Shown here piece after piece: positions 35,751 to 48,990 of a stretch of 64,000 nt of DNA. Each line of letters starts with the position of its first letter. Within the stretch, counting starts at the first letter, position 1. The stretch covers positions 4,402,001 to 4,466,000 of the forward strand of contig NC_052128.1 of the NCBI RefSeq assembly GCF_012273895.1, written 5' to 3'. A model generated the notes under the pieces. The model was not told the DNA's origin, ran no database searches, and saw only the letters and a list, made by a program, of their open reading frames with translations. The translations under genes and the position numbers were made by a program. This stretch comes from Zerene cesonia (Eukaryota > Arthropoda > Insecta > Lepidoptera > Pieridae).

Positions 35751-35751
35751 T

Positions 35752-35925
35752 ATCTACACTACTATTATATAGAGGAAACGTTTGTATTTTTGAATTTTTT
35801 TAATGTTTACACGCAAAAACAGCTAGACCGATGTCAAAAACTCTTTCACCATTGGAATGCTGCAACTTCACTGAGTGACATATGCTATGTATATTTACCA
35901 CAAGCAAAGCCGGGACAATGTATAT
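35752..35925 (+). repeat. fragment of the 'CGGGTGAAGC' repeat group
   Basis: TATATAGAGGAAACGTTTGT, then TTTACACGCAAAAACAGCTA, CACTGAGTGACATATGCTA and CAAAGCCGGGACAATG. Closely parallels 52026-52200. Confidence 0.6.
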
Positions 35926-37269
35926 GTAGCTATTACATGTTTCTTATCATTAAGTAGTATTTTGGTTTAGTTGCAGACTTACTACAGTAAACTAATTTTT
36001 TCGAGGTTTCTGTCTTTATCCCACCGATAAGAAATTGAAGTAACATATCAACTGTGATTTCACAGTACTTAATTTGTATGGTGTATTAGAACCATTGTAT
36101 TTTGTTAAGCAATTTCTAGCACATTATGTGGGTTAACCGTATGTTCGCCACGTATAATGTTTAGTAAATTATTGAGATCGATTCGACGCGATCTGTAAAC
36201 AGGTATGCGTTATTCAGACCGACGGAAAGTTCCTTAATGCCGCCCTGATATTGTAATAACGTGAACTGTTTGTACAGTCGCTTAATTTATTATTCTTCGT
36301 ACTCGCCTCTATTTCTTTAATGTTTGCAAAACAATGTACCGTAAGTATCAGGTAGAAAAATTATCGTTCCTTTAAAAATAAAGTTAGTTTTTTTGTTAGT
36401 TTTCTTCAAGTTTCTGCAATTTCGTCAATGTAATCGTAATCATAATCATGTCTGGAATCTAATGTGCGTCATTTCGAAACAATTTTGCGCATTTCTCCTT
36501 TGTATTGGAGTTTTTTAAAAATTATCCGTATTTCTCATAAAGCATTTTTAATTGGAGAAAAGTCGCATCTACAGGAACCGTGTGGGTCGGGGCGACATTT
36601 CCGGCGTATGTTTTAAACCGGATAATTATTTTTCACGATGGAAAATCCAATTCGTTGCTGGAAAGGCTACGTATAGCTATCATTTATTGAAAATGAGCAG
36701 TGAACCTTTCGCACGGAGAGTCTTTTCACGGTGTAGTCCAGAATTTTTATCTTTCAGATGAATGTTAATTGAGCTACGGCAAATGAAAGTGTGGTATCAA
36801 TCAATCATATGGTATATAATGGTACATATCATAATTTTCCACTGTTTATGTGATGATACATCATTTATTCATTGACAGTAACAAGATTAGCGATTACATC
36901 GTTATTAGGCTTTACGTATCTTTAAAAAATGATGAATTATTGGATTAAGTATAGAGAGGTATTTTAATATTGTGTTTGTTAATATATTTTATATCATACA
37001 GTAAGATACTTTGTATTCTGTGATGATTACCAAGCGTGAGTATTAGGATTTCTTAATAGAAGACTGGAATGTTAGCTTAGAACTTTGTTTGTGAATCTCA
37101 ATGGAGGAAAATCTTTTAGATGTAAGCCTAAATGATACGTGACGTCTCTTTAGTATTGCAGTGGCATTATCTACCACAAAAAAAGTTGGTACAGAAGATA
37201 CTATCGCTCGGATGGTCTTCACTATGTTTTTGTTGAACGCCACAAAACATTGAATCCAAATGTAACCAA
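35926..37269. other. intron-like DNA, no gene seen
   Basis: AT-rich sequence without splice-supported coding frames or recognised repeats. Confidence 0.4.
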
Positions 37270-37530
37270 TAAATGTTTAATTTATATCGGGCCTCGTGAT
37301 TTACGTTATCACAAGTTGTCAAGCCGCCGCTCGCTGGCTCCGTCTCGTTTCAACCTTCACGTGTGCGTCGAGTGTTCATTTGTATTCAGTGTGTCTGTTC
37401 GACCATTGTGCACCGTTCGGTGCTTATCTATCGTGGCTGGGTGAAAGCATGGTGTCGAACGTGTGGGCGGAGGAAAGTTGAAGGGCAGAGCTTATGGTTC
37501 GTGGGTGAGTTGAAATGGAAACATTTGCAG
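37270..37530 (+). other. possible alternative non-coding first exon
   Basis: A GC-richer text (CAAGCCGCCGCTCGCTGGCT, TCACGTGTGCGTCGAGTG) includes an initiator-like ATTCAGTGTGTC and good donors, TTCGTGG|GTGAGT at 37504 and CATTTGCAG|GTACCT at 37530. ATG frames inside are short. This is the look of an insect alternative promoter and leader inside a long intron. No direct proof. Confidence 0.3.
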
Positions 37531-39004
37531 GTACCTGTTTGTAGTGTTATCGTTGATCGTGTCATATTTGATATGCATTTTTGTAATCACACAAATGTCA
37601 TAAATTAACCGATGTTTAAGCCCTCTGAACATAAGGGACAGCGGTTAACAAGCCTATCTAATCAGTAGAAATAATATGGGTTACATTAGGTAACAAATGT
37701 GGCGTGATCCTCCCTTTCATTTGAATCGGTGCGGACGACGATAAGAGCGAAAGCTCCTCAGATTTAGGGCAAACACTTTCATCCGTGGCAATAAAACAAA
37801 TGCGGCTACATGGAATTGTATCAGCGTCGTTTGAATTCAACGAATAGCCGATACTGATGAGCGCTAATGTATTGTTGCCGAGTTAATTTCTATTCAGTTG
37901 TAACAAAGTGGTTCATGACGCACGGTGCGAGGTCGTCGCGGCTGCATTGACGAGTGCATTGCACCCTAGAGCTCGAATGTTTGCCTAGTTACGTCTATAG
38001 ATAACAGCGCACGATATACTTGCCTGTGCATAACGTGTGTTGCCACTGACACCTCGAAATCTTGCTGTAAGTCCATGTTTATGGGAAATAGAGACAGGAT
38101 GAATATGTTTCTATCCATGTCGAACTCTTCTGGAAGTTTCGTCTCTTATTTAATATTGATTTTGCGATACAATATATATATTGACAGCGAGAGCGAATTC
38201 ATCGTAACCTATTAGCTATTTTGGTCAATACCAAAATTTTCAAGCTCGATCGAAAAGTATAGAACGATGTCATATTTGAAAACAATATTAACCTCGTCGA
38301 AAAAACAGAACATTCGAAATTTTCTCAAACAGTAGATGCGTTTTAAAGGAAAATCAGCCGGAATAACGGTTTACGTTCCCTTGATAGACTTTGCAATAAA
38401 ACAGTATAGCTGAGCTATTGAAAATACGTTGAGTTAGCTTCTTGCTTTCCCAAAAATATTTGCTTTGACCCCCTGCGTTTACGAGGGCGAGGTAATGTTC
38501 GAGGGGATTTCTTGCAAGTGTACACTTTGAGACCCCTTTAAGAAAATCGCCGACATTGTATTCATAAAAACGCCGGGTATATTGCATTCTCCGATGTTTT
38601 AGAACGATCCCATTAAAGTCGTGTGCGACAACGTGAGGTGGCTGTATTAATTAACTCGTAGCATGTGCATTTTGTACTCTATGTCTTTTGCATTAGATCT
38701 CATTCAGCGTTGCAGTGATAAATAATTTGCTATCGAGCCACCAATTGCATTGATTGCTATACTAGATACAATATGTGGTTGTGCGTTTCATAAGGTGATG
38801 TGGGTGATAATGTCTGATCTGTATGTCTTATTATGGAATAAACTTGTTTTAATATTGAATCATTAAACTGTTAATCGATATTGTCCTTTTAGAATCGCAA
38901 TTTACACTTTCTTTCTTTTTAATAGCCGTTACTAACAACGATGTAAATATTTTGATTTTTCTTAGTTTTTATGGTGTTGCATTTTTAACGTTTTTAATCG
39001 AAGC
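37531..39004. other. intron-like DNA, no gene seen
   Basis: Mixed composition with no splice-supported coding stretch. Confidence 0.4.
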
Positions 39005-39180
39005 TCCCAAAAACGTAGGAGGTTCTCAAGTAGCTTGAATTTTTGTTGCTTGATAACTCCGTGGGTTCTCTACAGATTGACGTGATTATTTCATAGTGTT
39101 TGATAAAAAAATTTTGTCACTTGATCCCACTTCAGAATTTGGAGTGGTACCTCCCCTCAAGATACGGCGGTGGGCTTTTT
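39005..39180 (+). repeat. insect-wide 'GGTTCTCAA...GGTCCCA' repeat, copy 1
   Basis: GGAGGTTCTCAAGTAGCTTG, then GCTTGATAACTCCGTGGG, TGTCACTTGATCCCACTTCA and GAATTTGGAGTGG. Copies 2 and 3, at 45970-46110 and 61335-61500, share the order of these blocks. Confidence 0.6.
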
Positions 39181-40589
39181 TGTAGAAAACAATTATGTTA
39201 TATGTAGTTGTAAGCCTTTGACTCGAGCGTTCTAACCTATTGTTATTTCTTAAACTTATTCAAAACTTCATAAATACACAAATCATATTGTCTTATCTTT
39301 CGGAAGCATGCGCAATCGTAATTGAACATAAATAGCTGAACTAAAGGAAACTGATCCTACTGCGCCTCACACATCGCGATGCGTCGTCTGACCGCACTGC
39401 GCACACACTTGGTTGCGTTTTCCTTTAATGGACCGTCTCGTTTTGTCCTTAGGCTTGTTCCATTTGCCTGACATAGAAAAAGGTTAATTATCGTCCATGT
39501 TTTCATTCGAGTATTATTGATACAGTTAACCAATAATTATTGTACTGTTTTATGTTATAATATGGTAAGGGAAAATTACTAAATGACCGTAGAGTATGGA
39601 TATGGTTTGTTAAATTTGTCCCTATATCGGCTTAAAATATAAATGTATCAGGATTTGATTGCGTTAGTTGTAATTATTTGAAATTAGTTCGTTCGGGTAT
39701 GCAACTTAAGTACATACAAGTACTAGTAGTAGTAGTAAGGGAAGGAACTGTTTAAAAGCGATTTTTAAAAATATGTTTGCTTAAAAATATGCTTACGAAA
39801 AGATCCCAAAAAGCTGTAGATTTAACTTTGGCTTCATCAAGACGCCAACTTTCCAAGTATATCATATTCCAACGGTAAATTTACTTTACCTTTCTGAAAG
39901 TTGATGAAATTAGATCGTCCGGCTAAAGATCTCCACGCCCACGATACTTGACGTCTTGCTTGAGGTTTACTAAGCTTACTAACGACATCTAGCGTTGCGA
40001 CGTGTTATTTATTTATTTAAACATTTAGTACAAAATATATTTGGGTCTTACTGACATAACGTACTTCTCGAATGAACTCTATTATTTGAGTACAGGACTA
40101 TTTATTTGAGAAAATAAACAGGTTTATACAACCATTACAAAGATTAAAGCAGTTCTGTCTTGGCACTATTTTTCTGTCTGATTAAATGCATACTTTAGCT
40201 AGCAAGATAGGGCCTTATCCTAATCCTTATCGAAAACGGACCAACTTTTATGTGCTTATGTACGTAACAGCTTTGTCTTTCACTTGCGTCATTTGTTTGT
40301 GCGTTTGTGTGTGTGCGTAGAACGGGCAGGGGTTGTCTATACGGCAACGAGTGGTTTATATTTTTATCGATACGTTGAGATGTTTTGAATGTGTAATATA
40401 GATTTACATAGAAATCTAAGGTCGTACTGGATACCAATATACTCAAAACTGGCCTGTTTGCTTATACCATGTACCTCTAAGAATTTGTTTCCAATTTAGT
40501 CTAATAATATACATAATACACCGCTCCACATTGGTATCTAGGCTCTAGGGAATTCAGTTATAATAAGGGTGTTTTTTCTCATGTTGCAG
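39181..40589. other. intron-like DNA, no gene seen
   Basis: No coding stretch with splice support; AT-rich with a few GC-richer patches. Confidence 0.4.
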
Positions 40590-40629
40590 GTAAACAAGTT
40601 GTGTAAACACGTGCTCCGAAACAATCGAG
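40590..40629 (+). CDS. possible 40-nt coding exon
   Basis: A very good acceptor (TTTTTTCTCATGTTGCAG) at 40589 opens a frame reading VNKLCKHVLRNNR and ends at the donor ATCGAG|GTCAGT (40629), phase 0 to phase 1. Its entry phase fits the exit phase of the exon at 27865-28050 on the same strand, giving ...DDSLFK|VNKLCK.... Its shortness means chance cannot be ruled out. Confidence 0.35.
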
Positions 40630-41319
40630 GTCAGTAAACACTGCGGGTGCCGATAATAATTGTTTGTTTGTTTCACGGGAATTAAGTACCTATGGGTTAA
40701 TTGGTATTTTTTTGTATTTGTTCATACTTTATTGTGAATCTGTTTTTATATTCAAGTGATGATTTGCACTTGTGTTGTGTTGATAAGAAAAAATTTAAAA
40801 ATTTAATGTTACATGAAATGGTAAATTTTAAGAAAATCTTAATTAAAGTATATCATGTCAGAGTTAATTCAATTCTTTGCCGCAATATTTAACACTTATG
40901 TTACGTTAAATAGTAAATTATAAGAAAACCCTATTTAAAATCGAGTATGTCACGTCATATAGAGTTAATTAAATCATTTGCTGCAAAAGTGAAAGTAGAC
41001 AATTGAAATAATATTCGTTTGAACAAACAATCATCAAATTATTTCACCGTTAAAACTTTAAAGCGGTACGGTAACTCGAGAATTTGTCAACCGTGAAATG
41101 AAAACCGCGGAAGGTAAGTAGGAATCAGGAAATTAAATCGTTAACCTTTTCAATGTCCTTATTCATTATATATTTATGGATGGAGTGTTAATTAAAACTT
41201 GCAAGTGCTGTTTCTATTTTATAGGTCAAATATTTAACTGAACGCACTTTTTTTTTCATTGTGTAGACCGTATCGTAGTCAAGGCGTAAATGTAAGACGC
41301 ATTATTGTAATGATAACCT
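40630..41319. other. intron-like DNA, no gene seen
   Basis: AT-rich sequence, no feature recognised. Confidence 0.4.
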
Positions 41320-41520
41320 ACTAGCTGGATCCCGCGGTTCACCCGCGTAAGTCCGTATCCCGTAGGAATATCGGCATAAAAAGTCATATTCCTATATGTT
41401 ATTCCAGTTGTCCAGCTGTCTACGTACCAAATTTCATTGCATTTTCATTTCATTTTTGCGTGAAAGAGTAACAAACACACACACATCCTTACAAACTTTG
41501 GCATTTATAATATTAGTAGG
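41320..41520 (+). repeat. interspersed repeat, 'CGCGGTTTCACCCGCGT' family, copy 2
   Basis: CTAGCTGGATCCCGCGGTTC through GTAGGAATATCGGCATAAAA to ACATCCTTACAAACTTTGGC and TTTATAATATTAG. About the same span as copy 1. Confidence 0.8.
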
Positions 41521-43479
41521 ACTAGTAGGATAGTAGGACAAATACCTTGAAATTAATGTGTAAACAAACATATGTTTATTTTAAAAACGACAGTAAATTA
41601 TGAAGAAAAGGAGAAATGCATTTTTTTCAAACACAAAAAACAGAAATGTCTCACATGCAGCCCGACGTTGGTAATCATCTTGTAATTAAGGTTTTGGAGC
41701 AAAATAAAAGTGAACCGTCTCTCAAGTAGGGTTGCTAATTTGCAAACGCAGAATTCTACAAGCGTCGTATATATTTCTCGTAAAAAATAACTTTTAATTT
41801 ATTCACGAATAAACTGTATAAAACAATAAATACATTCAGGCCACTAACATTTCACAAAAAGGTTATAGTGGTATTATCCATCGTACTTAGTTCTTTTAAA
41901 GATTTGTTGTGGTCGGGCCACTAATATACCTAGTGGATTAGTATTCCATTATACATAAGCGGCCAAGGCCAAAGCGTAAGCCTGATTATATACAAAGCTA
42001 CATTATATAATTTGGCAGCCCTAGATACGCGCACTAAGTCTAGCTATTTAGTCAGTTCATTAGTGCAGTGTAGCGTGTATATGACAATGTACATGTGTGT
42101 GTGTGTATGTGTATATTTTTAATGGAGTCTGTTTCACAATGTAACTCTTTGTGGAGTGTGGGAATTGGGAAACGTGTACCATTCGCTTTGTTGAATATAG
42201 ATGCTTGGTAGTGATATGAAGGTATCTAAGAATATAAGAAAATAGTTGTAGGTATCGCGAGCAGCGGTCGAAGACTCTAGATCGTTAGGTTTCTTTTGCT
42301 GTTGTACGAAAATACGCCGTAATACTAGTGAAATCTTTAGACATTTAATTACTGGATGACATACGATAGTATATACATACATATGAGCTATGTTTAAGCT
42401 ATCTTTCTATTATAACATTTAAATATAGATTTAACTTTATACTGTCTTTGAGTTTTAAACTTAGGACCTATATAGATCTCTTACGTATTGTATTTTCGAT
42501 ATATTTTTAAAACGTAATAAGTATATATGTATAAATAAACAAATGTTGAATAACAGGAATGTCAATTAACGTCCATTTTGTAAATTTACCAAGTGAATTT
42601 AGTACAAAGTAAATTTTCCCAATGTCGTAGGTAGCTTGCTTACAAACAGTATTTTATTACTTGGTCGTACGCGTTTGGAATTTTTTATCCGATCGCCTCG
42701 GAGATGGACACGACAAGCAGTTATTGACCCCTGGTGACTGTAAAGAGTTTAGAGTAGCGTCGCCCACGCTCCGGTGTCTTATTAAATTGGGTATTAGACT
42801 GAACAAATGATGCTGCTGCAATTTTCTCTATGGGTAACTGACCGTTTTGACGAGAGATCGGTGTCGTCTCGACTCCGGATTGGAATAATCTCATTGAAAA
42901 AATTTAATGACAAATATTTTGTCTCGACTTTAGTGAGCTTTAGCTCAAACAATTTCCCCACTAACTTTTCTAATTATTTTTTTTACCGAAACTTCGTTTG
43001 ATCTATTAAAAAGTTTGATGAAAAATAATGAAGTAGTCAAGTCAGTTTGGTCCTTCACAAATGATTTTTATTCTTAGGTAAATTTAACGGAGGCTTAATT
43101 TCTCCTGAAAGTATAGCCTTAATTGGAATAGACGAAGTCTTGGTTAAAGATACTAAAATATCTACTCAATTCGATACTAGTTATGGAATGTCCGTCGCTC
43201 TTATCTTTTTTATTTTATTTAAAGTACATAACATCGAGTTCGGCATTATATGCCGATCGAATTCTTAAAATTATTTTATCTGTTTTCGGCAATGTGCGCC
43301 AATGCATAAAGTCGGTAGTATTAGATTGTTAGAAAAATACTATTATCGGAATAAGGCTTGCCGTGCATAAAAATACGCAAATATTTGCATCAATGCCACG
43401 CCACCCACGTTCGCGATTTCAATGGCTACATGATATAAATTGTGAGCAATCATCAAGCCATGAGCAAAATAGAAACTAA
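41521..43479. other. intron-like DNA, no gene seen
   Basis: Contains a short (GT)n tract near 42092-42112. No coding stretch identified. Confidence 0.4.
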
Positions 43480-43640
43480 TTTTTCCACTTGGGCGAACGG
43501 CTGACAAGAAAATAGCCGCGCACATGTTTCGCCGGTTCAATGAAAGTGGGGAGAGTGGGGACGGGCCTGGGACGCAGGCGGTGACGTCACCGCTCCCCGT
43601 CCTGGGCCACCCCGGCCGAAAATAGATGCTTGAGCCCGGG
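43480..43640. promoter_or_regulatory. GC-rich island with palindromic CRE
   Basis: A GC-rich patch in AT-rich DNA. At 43578-43593 it holds the perfect 16-bp palindrome GCGGTGACGTCACCGC, with a full CREB/ATF site (TGACGTCA, 43582-43589) at its centre. An open minus-strand frame spans the patch but looks incidental. Confidence 0.45.
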
Positions 43641-45969
43641 AGACGCTCAATGGAGGGCGACGCCGGTTTCCAAGGAGCGATATGATTGATAATCACTTTC
43701 TTGGATTTCGCTCACTTGTAGGTAACATGTGGACACGTGTAACTTTTGTTTCGTAACTTTTTTGTTACTCTGGTAACGACGTTGATTAATCACTTGTGGG
43801 TATAATATATCGAATTATTTTTAAGCCAATTAAGCCGCATTTAAGACGAATAATAGTGCGGTAATAACCCCCTTTACGGGCTGGACATAAACAATATCTC
43901 CTTCGTAAATTACGCAATCCGTAGACCGTAGGCACGTTACAGACGGAGAGACAATCGCGGCCAGTGATAGAGGCCCATGTAATAAACCTCGTCTGATAAT
44001 CTCATTCGTATCACGAAACTACGTGGGCATGTAACGAGTACATTGTGTGTAAGCGGATAAAATAATAAAAATAGACGACGACGTCGCTCAATGGCCGCCC
44101 ATTATAAAACCAGCGGATTGTTTTGTACACGGCAATAGAGTTAGTCAATTGTTTGTACAAGTACTAATGAGTGTGCGATTTTTCTTTTCTTTTACCGTCA
44201 TAATGCTATTGGCTAAAAACAATTTTTTTTTTGCCTGTGACAAAGCGAAGCTTTCACATGTAATTTATAATCATTATTGTCGCAAATATGTGATTTAGTA
44301 TCAAGTTCTTAATAGGAAATGTACACGATATTCCGCGGATTAAAGCTAACTCGGTTCGTAAATAGGATTTTGGATAAAAGTGTATATAAATGTTAAACAC
44401 AATAACTTGAAACGTTGCGTCTGAAATAAATGAATAAGCAATTTAACAAAATGCAAAACAAATCCGTTTTATTAAAGTGTTCTCTGAGCCTCATTAACGA
44501 AACTCGGCGTGCAACCGGTTCCGAAATCATTTAAACGGTTCTTAAAATAATGACGTCGGCTTCTCACTTTTTACGTTTTTACTCTTTTAACGATATGCCG
44601 CTCGAAAATATTTTTTTCAGGCAGCACTATAAATACGTATTCACAATGTAGGCATTTAATTATTTATTACTTGAAATACGCCCTTTCGAATAATACACAA
44701 AAAATATCCTACGCAACCGTCAGCCGCTGCTACTTCTTTGTTACCATTTAATATCAAAACGAGATCAATTTCTTAGCGATATAGGTATATATAATAGAGT
44801 CATCATTATACAAAATAAAGCAACTACTTAACTTTAACCATTATATACAAGAAATGTGTTTGTTGCTTTTTGTAACATAATCCATATCGAATATAAAAAT
44901 GACTATGTGTATGTAGGATAAAATATACAGGTTTTTTTTATTTCACACCTTAATCCATTTTACATCTGCACGCTGCCCTGATCATGAATGTTTTAAGCCG
45001 GCAATAGCGCCCGACTGATCGATTTTGCAATTTTAAATCGTGACGTCAATAACTCAGTCGCCCAGTGTGCGTGGGGCCTATGAATTTTAAATTCAGCTTA
45101 AATGTACAACCATTCGACGCTTTAAAATTCATATCGGAAAGAGGTCTATCGCGAGTTCAATTTATCTACCCGAGTTCAATCTATCTGAACGCGACCTTAT
45201 AAATATATACGCGGTTGTTTTCAAAGCAGATTCAATATACTCTTAAATCCACATAGACTTTTAATGTATGCATTTTATGTTTTGGTTGAAATTTGTATGC
45301 GAATAAAAATTGTTGAATTTTTCTTTTGACTTTAGCCTACAATGTAATGGGTACTAGGCTTGTAGGTTCAACCGACTTCCACAAATGGCGGGCTCTCAAT
45401 TCGTAGCATAATATAGTTTTTATCGTTGCGCTGTTGCTATACACGACTTGCTCGTATTGAGGCAAAGGTGAAACCGGAGTGGCGCGACCTCGCGGCAAGA
45501 TGTCTTGGGCAATATTTCGTGTTTCCGTTTCGGCGCTCGCTGCAGCATAACCCTGCTGGCTGTTTTATCACGCTTCTATTAGCTTCACCAGTATGTTTGT
45601 ATGTAACCGACACCTCTAGACTCGACTTTGACGGACTTTAAACGGACAGATTCAATTCGAGCGTACACTTATCAAGGAACGGTGACGTTATAATAATTTC
45701 ATGAGTTTATCTTATTGTCCTGATTAGGTTCGCCGAGATTCAAATTCCCTTAAATATACTCTGTTTTGAGACATTTTAGTTATTTATTATTAAAGCGTGA
45801 TTTTACAATAAGTATTATTTAATTAATTCCGTTTGGAAGGTGAGCCAGAATGATATATGTGCAATGTGGGACGTGGGTACAGCTTGTGATATGTGTTAAG
45901 GCATGGTTAAAGTGTGAAATAAACAGCAGCTGGCTTGCGTCGCTGCGTAGTCTGATTTGTGGATCATTT
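43641..45969. other. intron-like DNA, no gene seen
   Basis: Another full TGACGTCA is at 45041-45048. No coding stretch identified. Confidence 0.4.
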
Positions 45970-46110
45970 GTAAGGTTCTCAATTCGACTGTTTTTTTTCT
46001 ATTTGTTGTGGTTTTTGAACCGATTGGTCTGATCCTTTTCGAGTTCGTCAGGAAATTGTTGACACTTGGCCCCATTTTGAAGTTGACGTTGGTGACCTTT
46101 TTTTGGTACC
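45970..46110 (+). repeat. insect-wide 'GGTTCTCAA...GGTCCCA' repeat, copy 2
   Basis: AAGGTTCTCAATTCGACTG, then TTTTTGAACCGATTGGTCTG, GACACTTGGCCCCATTTTGA and GTTGACGTTGG. Block order as at 39005 and 61335. Confidence 0.65.
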
Positions 46111-48239
46111 AAACGATTATTTTGAAATAATAATTAAAAAATAAAATCATATTTATTCAGTCCTATTAGCATTGGTAGGTTACAAAAATTTTAATATACA
46201 TATAAGACAGAGGTTAATGTTGTGAGAGACTGATGCCTGAAGTCTGAGGTAACATTAGGTGCCTAAATTATATGTACATAGAGAAAACTGAAATCATGCT
46301 ATATATTTGCGTTTTATTTATTGAGCTTGCACTCAGATATTGAAACATTTATGATTCATATTTCATATGAATAAATATTGACAGTGTCGAGGGGTTTATT
46401 TCAATACAAACAAATTCGGTTTATCATCTTATCGGAGACGATACGGGCGAGTACCTAATGAGCCAGCCGGTGATAGCGGATGCAATAATTCAAAATACAC
46501 AGCATTATCGCCGTTATTGCAGCGGTTTAAGGTCGTTTGTAATAAACACGTAATACGTGAATGTCGATGGAATTAGGGATGATAAAATACGGCGACGTTT
46601 TATTGTACGTAACTAGCGTTCCGCTCCGACATCGCTCGTGTTACACAATATATTTCATATACATATTAAACGATGAAGAATTTATGGGATTCGGTCCAGT
46701 AGTATCAGATTTAGCGCTTCAAGCTGACAAACAGACCCTTCAGTTTTATATTATTAGTATAGAATTTTTGATAAGACTTTGCAATTACATTTACAAAATT
46801 TCATGTTACCGCGGGATCATTGCGTGGATACTGTCGGAACATTTTAACTGTAGGGTTGCTACTAATATTACATTTAACACACAATAACACAGTTTGGTAT
46901 TTTACTTCATTAGATATTTTAATTTCCTCTTAAATGAAAGTCACGATTAACATATTTACTTTACAATGAATTCGTATATGTTGAATAAATAGAAGAATAA
47001 ATTTAAATTTGTGTGCTTCTGAGTTTTCACACTTAAGTTTATAGTCTGTTCGTTCACTAATAATAATATATAGAGATATAAAAGGGTACAAACATAAGAC
47101 ACATCAGAAATTAGATTGAGCATACATAAAACATTATGAGCTGCATTTCCATCACAAATTTGTATTATAAACCAATTTATAACTATTGTCCAACGTACAT
47201 AAACCAAAACGAGTCAAGGGCCAATAGCGTGTCATTATCAAACATGGGAATAACGATGCATAAAAACTTGTTTACCACGAAAAATCACTCAGTCATCGAA
47301 TTATTTTGATATTACAAACTCCCCACTAAAAACTTATCTATTAACTCATTTGTGTTAATATAACGTTATTGGAGTCGCAATGAGACTCGAACCTAAATCT
47401 GTATCACCGGCGTCGTCCAAACAGAATATCGTCTAGAACTTATCTAGAGAGGTCATGCTATCACCTTCAGCATTAACTTTCAACGGCACTGTATTCAAGC
47501 GTAGATTGCCGCTCGCCCATTGAGATTTTACTATTCTATCTATAGCGTACAAGGGTGAATATCGCGTGGCACAACTGATGCAAATATAGACCTTATGCTC
47601 GCGGCAATACGATTCAGTTGCAGCGACTGCGTTTTATGTGCGCATTCATTGAGTCGGCTGTAGGGTAGCTATGAAAATATTTGCATCATAAACTAGAGTA
47701 ACAGTCCACGTTCGGCGTAATTGCGTTGTATTTTTAAATAACATTTTTAAAGGTCACATAAACAGTTTAGCTGATGTGAAATACGATAAAAAGGACTCGC
47801 AAGACTCGCAATACTATAATGAAGGTTTTTGTTATGAACTCTCAAATCGAATTGAATTGAATGATAACATTGCGTTCTCTGTATTATTATCTATCTCATA
47901 TATCACATTTACTTTTGGTTCCCAATACATACGAGTAGATATATGTCAAACAAAACTCATTCACTTGCAATTTCATCGTGGTTGAATTTAATGATTTATG
48001 GAGTAAATTCTATCTTCGTATGTCCTGAATTTATTACAAGCAAATGCATAACATTTATACGTAATAAGTTTCAATATCCATTCTTAATCCCAAAAAAGCG
48101 TTTCATTCAGCGCCGTCAAATGAATCCCTCCGATTGCTGCGGCTAAATAAAGCCAGCCTTTAACTCGTCGCCTCGAATCCTCAGTTGAAATCCTAGCTTA
48201 GCTTGCCAGTCTGGAATTTTCATTTGGTACACTATCCCC
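46111..48239. other. intron-like DNA, no gene seen
   Basis: AT-rich. A tRNA-like B-box remnant is noted at 47375-47400 on the minus strand. No coding stretch identified. Confidence 0.4.
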
Positions 48240-48425
48240 CAAGCGAATGGGGACCCTTGCGGGCGTGTTATCGACGCAGCCGGTCGCGGCGCGGGGCGGC
48301 GGTGAGGCGGGGCGGCGGGGGGGAGGGCAGGACTCGACCGACCTTGGCCGTGACTCCCCGGCTCGGTTCACCCCGGCCCCACGCATCGGGACCAAATTGA
48401 TTTTCGCCCCCCGAACCTCCTAGAG
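48240..48425. promoter_or_regulatory. G-rich, CpG-rich island with Sp1/KLF-type boxes
   Basis: Two GGGGCGG boxes and long G runs within 48293-48327, with four G runs of three or more that could form a G-quadruplex. Many CpGs continue to 48420. It is by far the most GC-rich non-coding patch in the window. Could be an enhancer, an alternative promoter or part of an unseen exon. Confidence 0.5.
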
Positions 48426-48739
48426 TGCGTAGATAGGGATTTTTTTTTTTGCGCAACACACCTACCTATTTCCATTTGAAGACGTACGTACGTGCTTGTG
48501 AATTTTGATAAGAGCTTTTTGTCCACCGAAAATAGATCATAAGTCGGGTACATATTGTCTTTAATATGATTCTTGTGCGATGAAATATACAATACTTCTG
48601 TTAGTTTAGTTGTTGTTCATCTAGTTATAACAATTGCATGAAATGTCGAAATTATAAAAAAAAATATATTAATAAACGGTGTTATGTCTTATAATTTGCA
48701 TACGTTTAATTTACACAATAAGATAAAAGTGGATGTAAT

Positions 48740-48905
48740 CTATACTTAATAATAATAAAAGACTTAAGAATTTGTTTGTTTGAACGCGGCTATCTCAAGA
48801 AATAGCTGGTCCGATTTGCAAGATTATATCAGTGTTTGACAGTCCTTATATAGAAGAAGACTATATGCATAAGGTTATATCATGTTGATGAAACAAGGGG
48901 TAAAT
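48740..48905 (+). repeat. fragment of a short interspersed repeat
   Basis: CTTAATAATAATAAAAGACT, TTTGTTTGAACGCGGCTATC and CAAGAAATAGCTGGTCCGAT. Related to the head of the copies at 51408 and 60568. Confidence 0.55.
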
Positions 48906-48990
48906 TTATTTAAGTTACGACACATCGACACAAACCTTAGCTGCATTACGTATACAACCCATTATGATAATTTGGACAAAAAACACTCGT

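Noticed and set aside
43343..43696. 117-codon minus-strand frame over a GC-rich patch
   Set aside because: GC-rich DNA lacks stops by composition; no family features and no splice signals.
46561..46887. 108-codon plus-strand frame
   Set aside because: Composition and residues look random, and there is no flanking gene structure.
47370..47450. Minus-strand B-box-like GGTTCGAGTCTC followed by a possible acceptor stem
   Set aside because: No A-box, anticodon arm or full cloverleaf; at best a SINE remnant.
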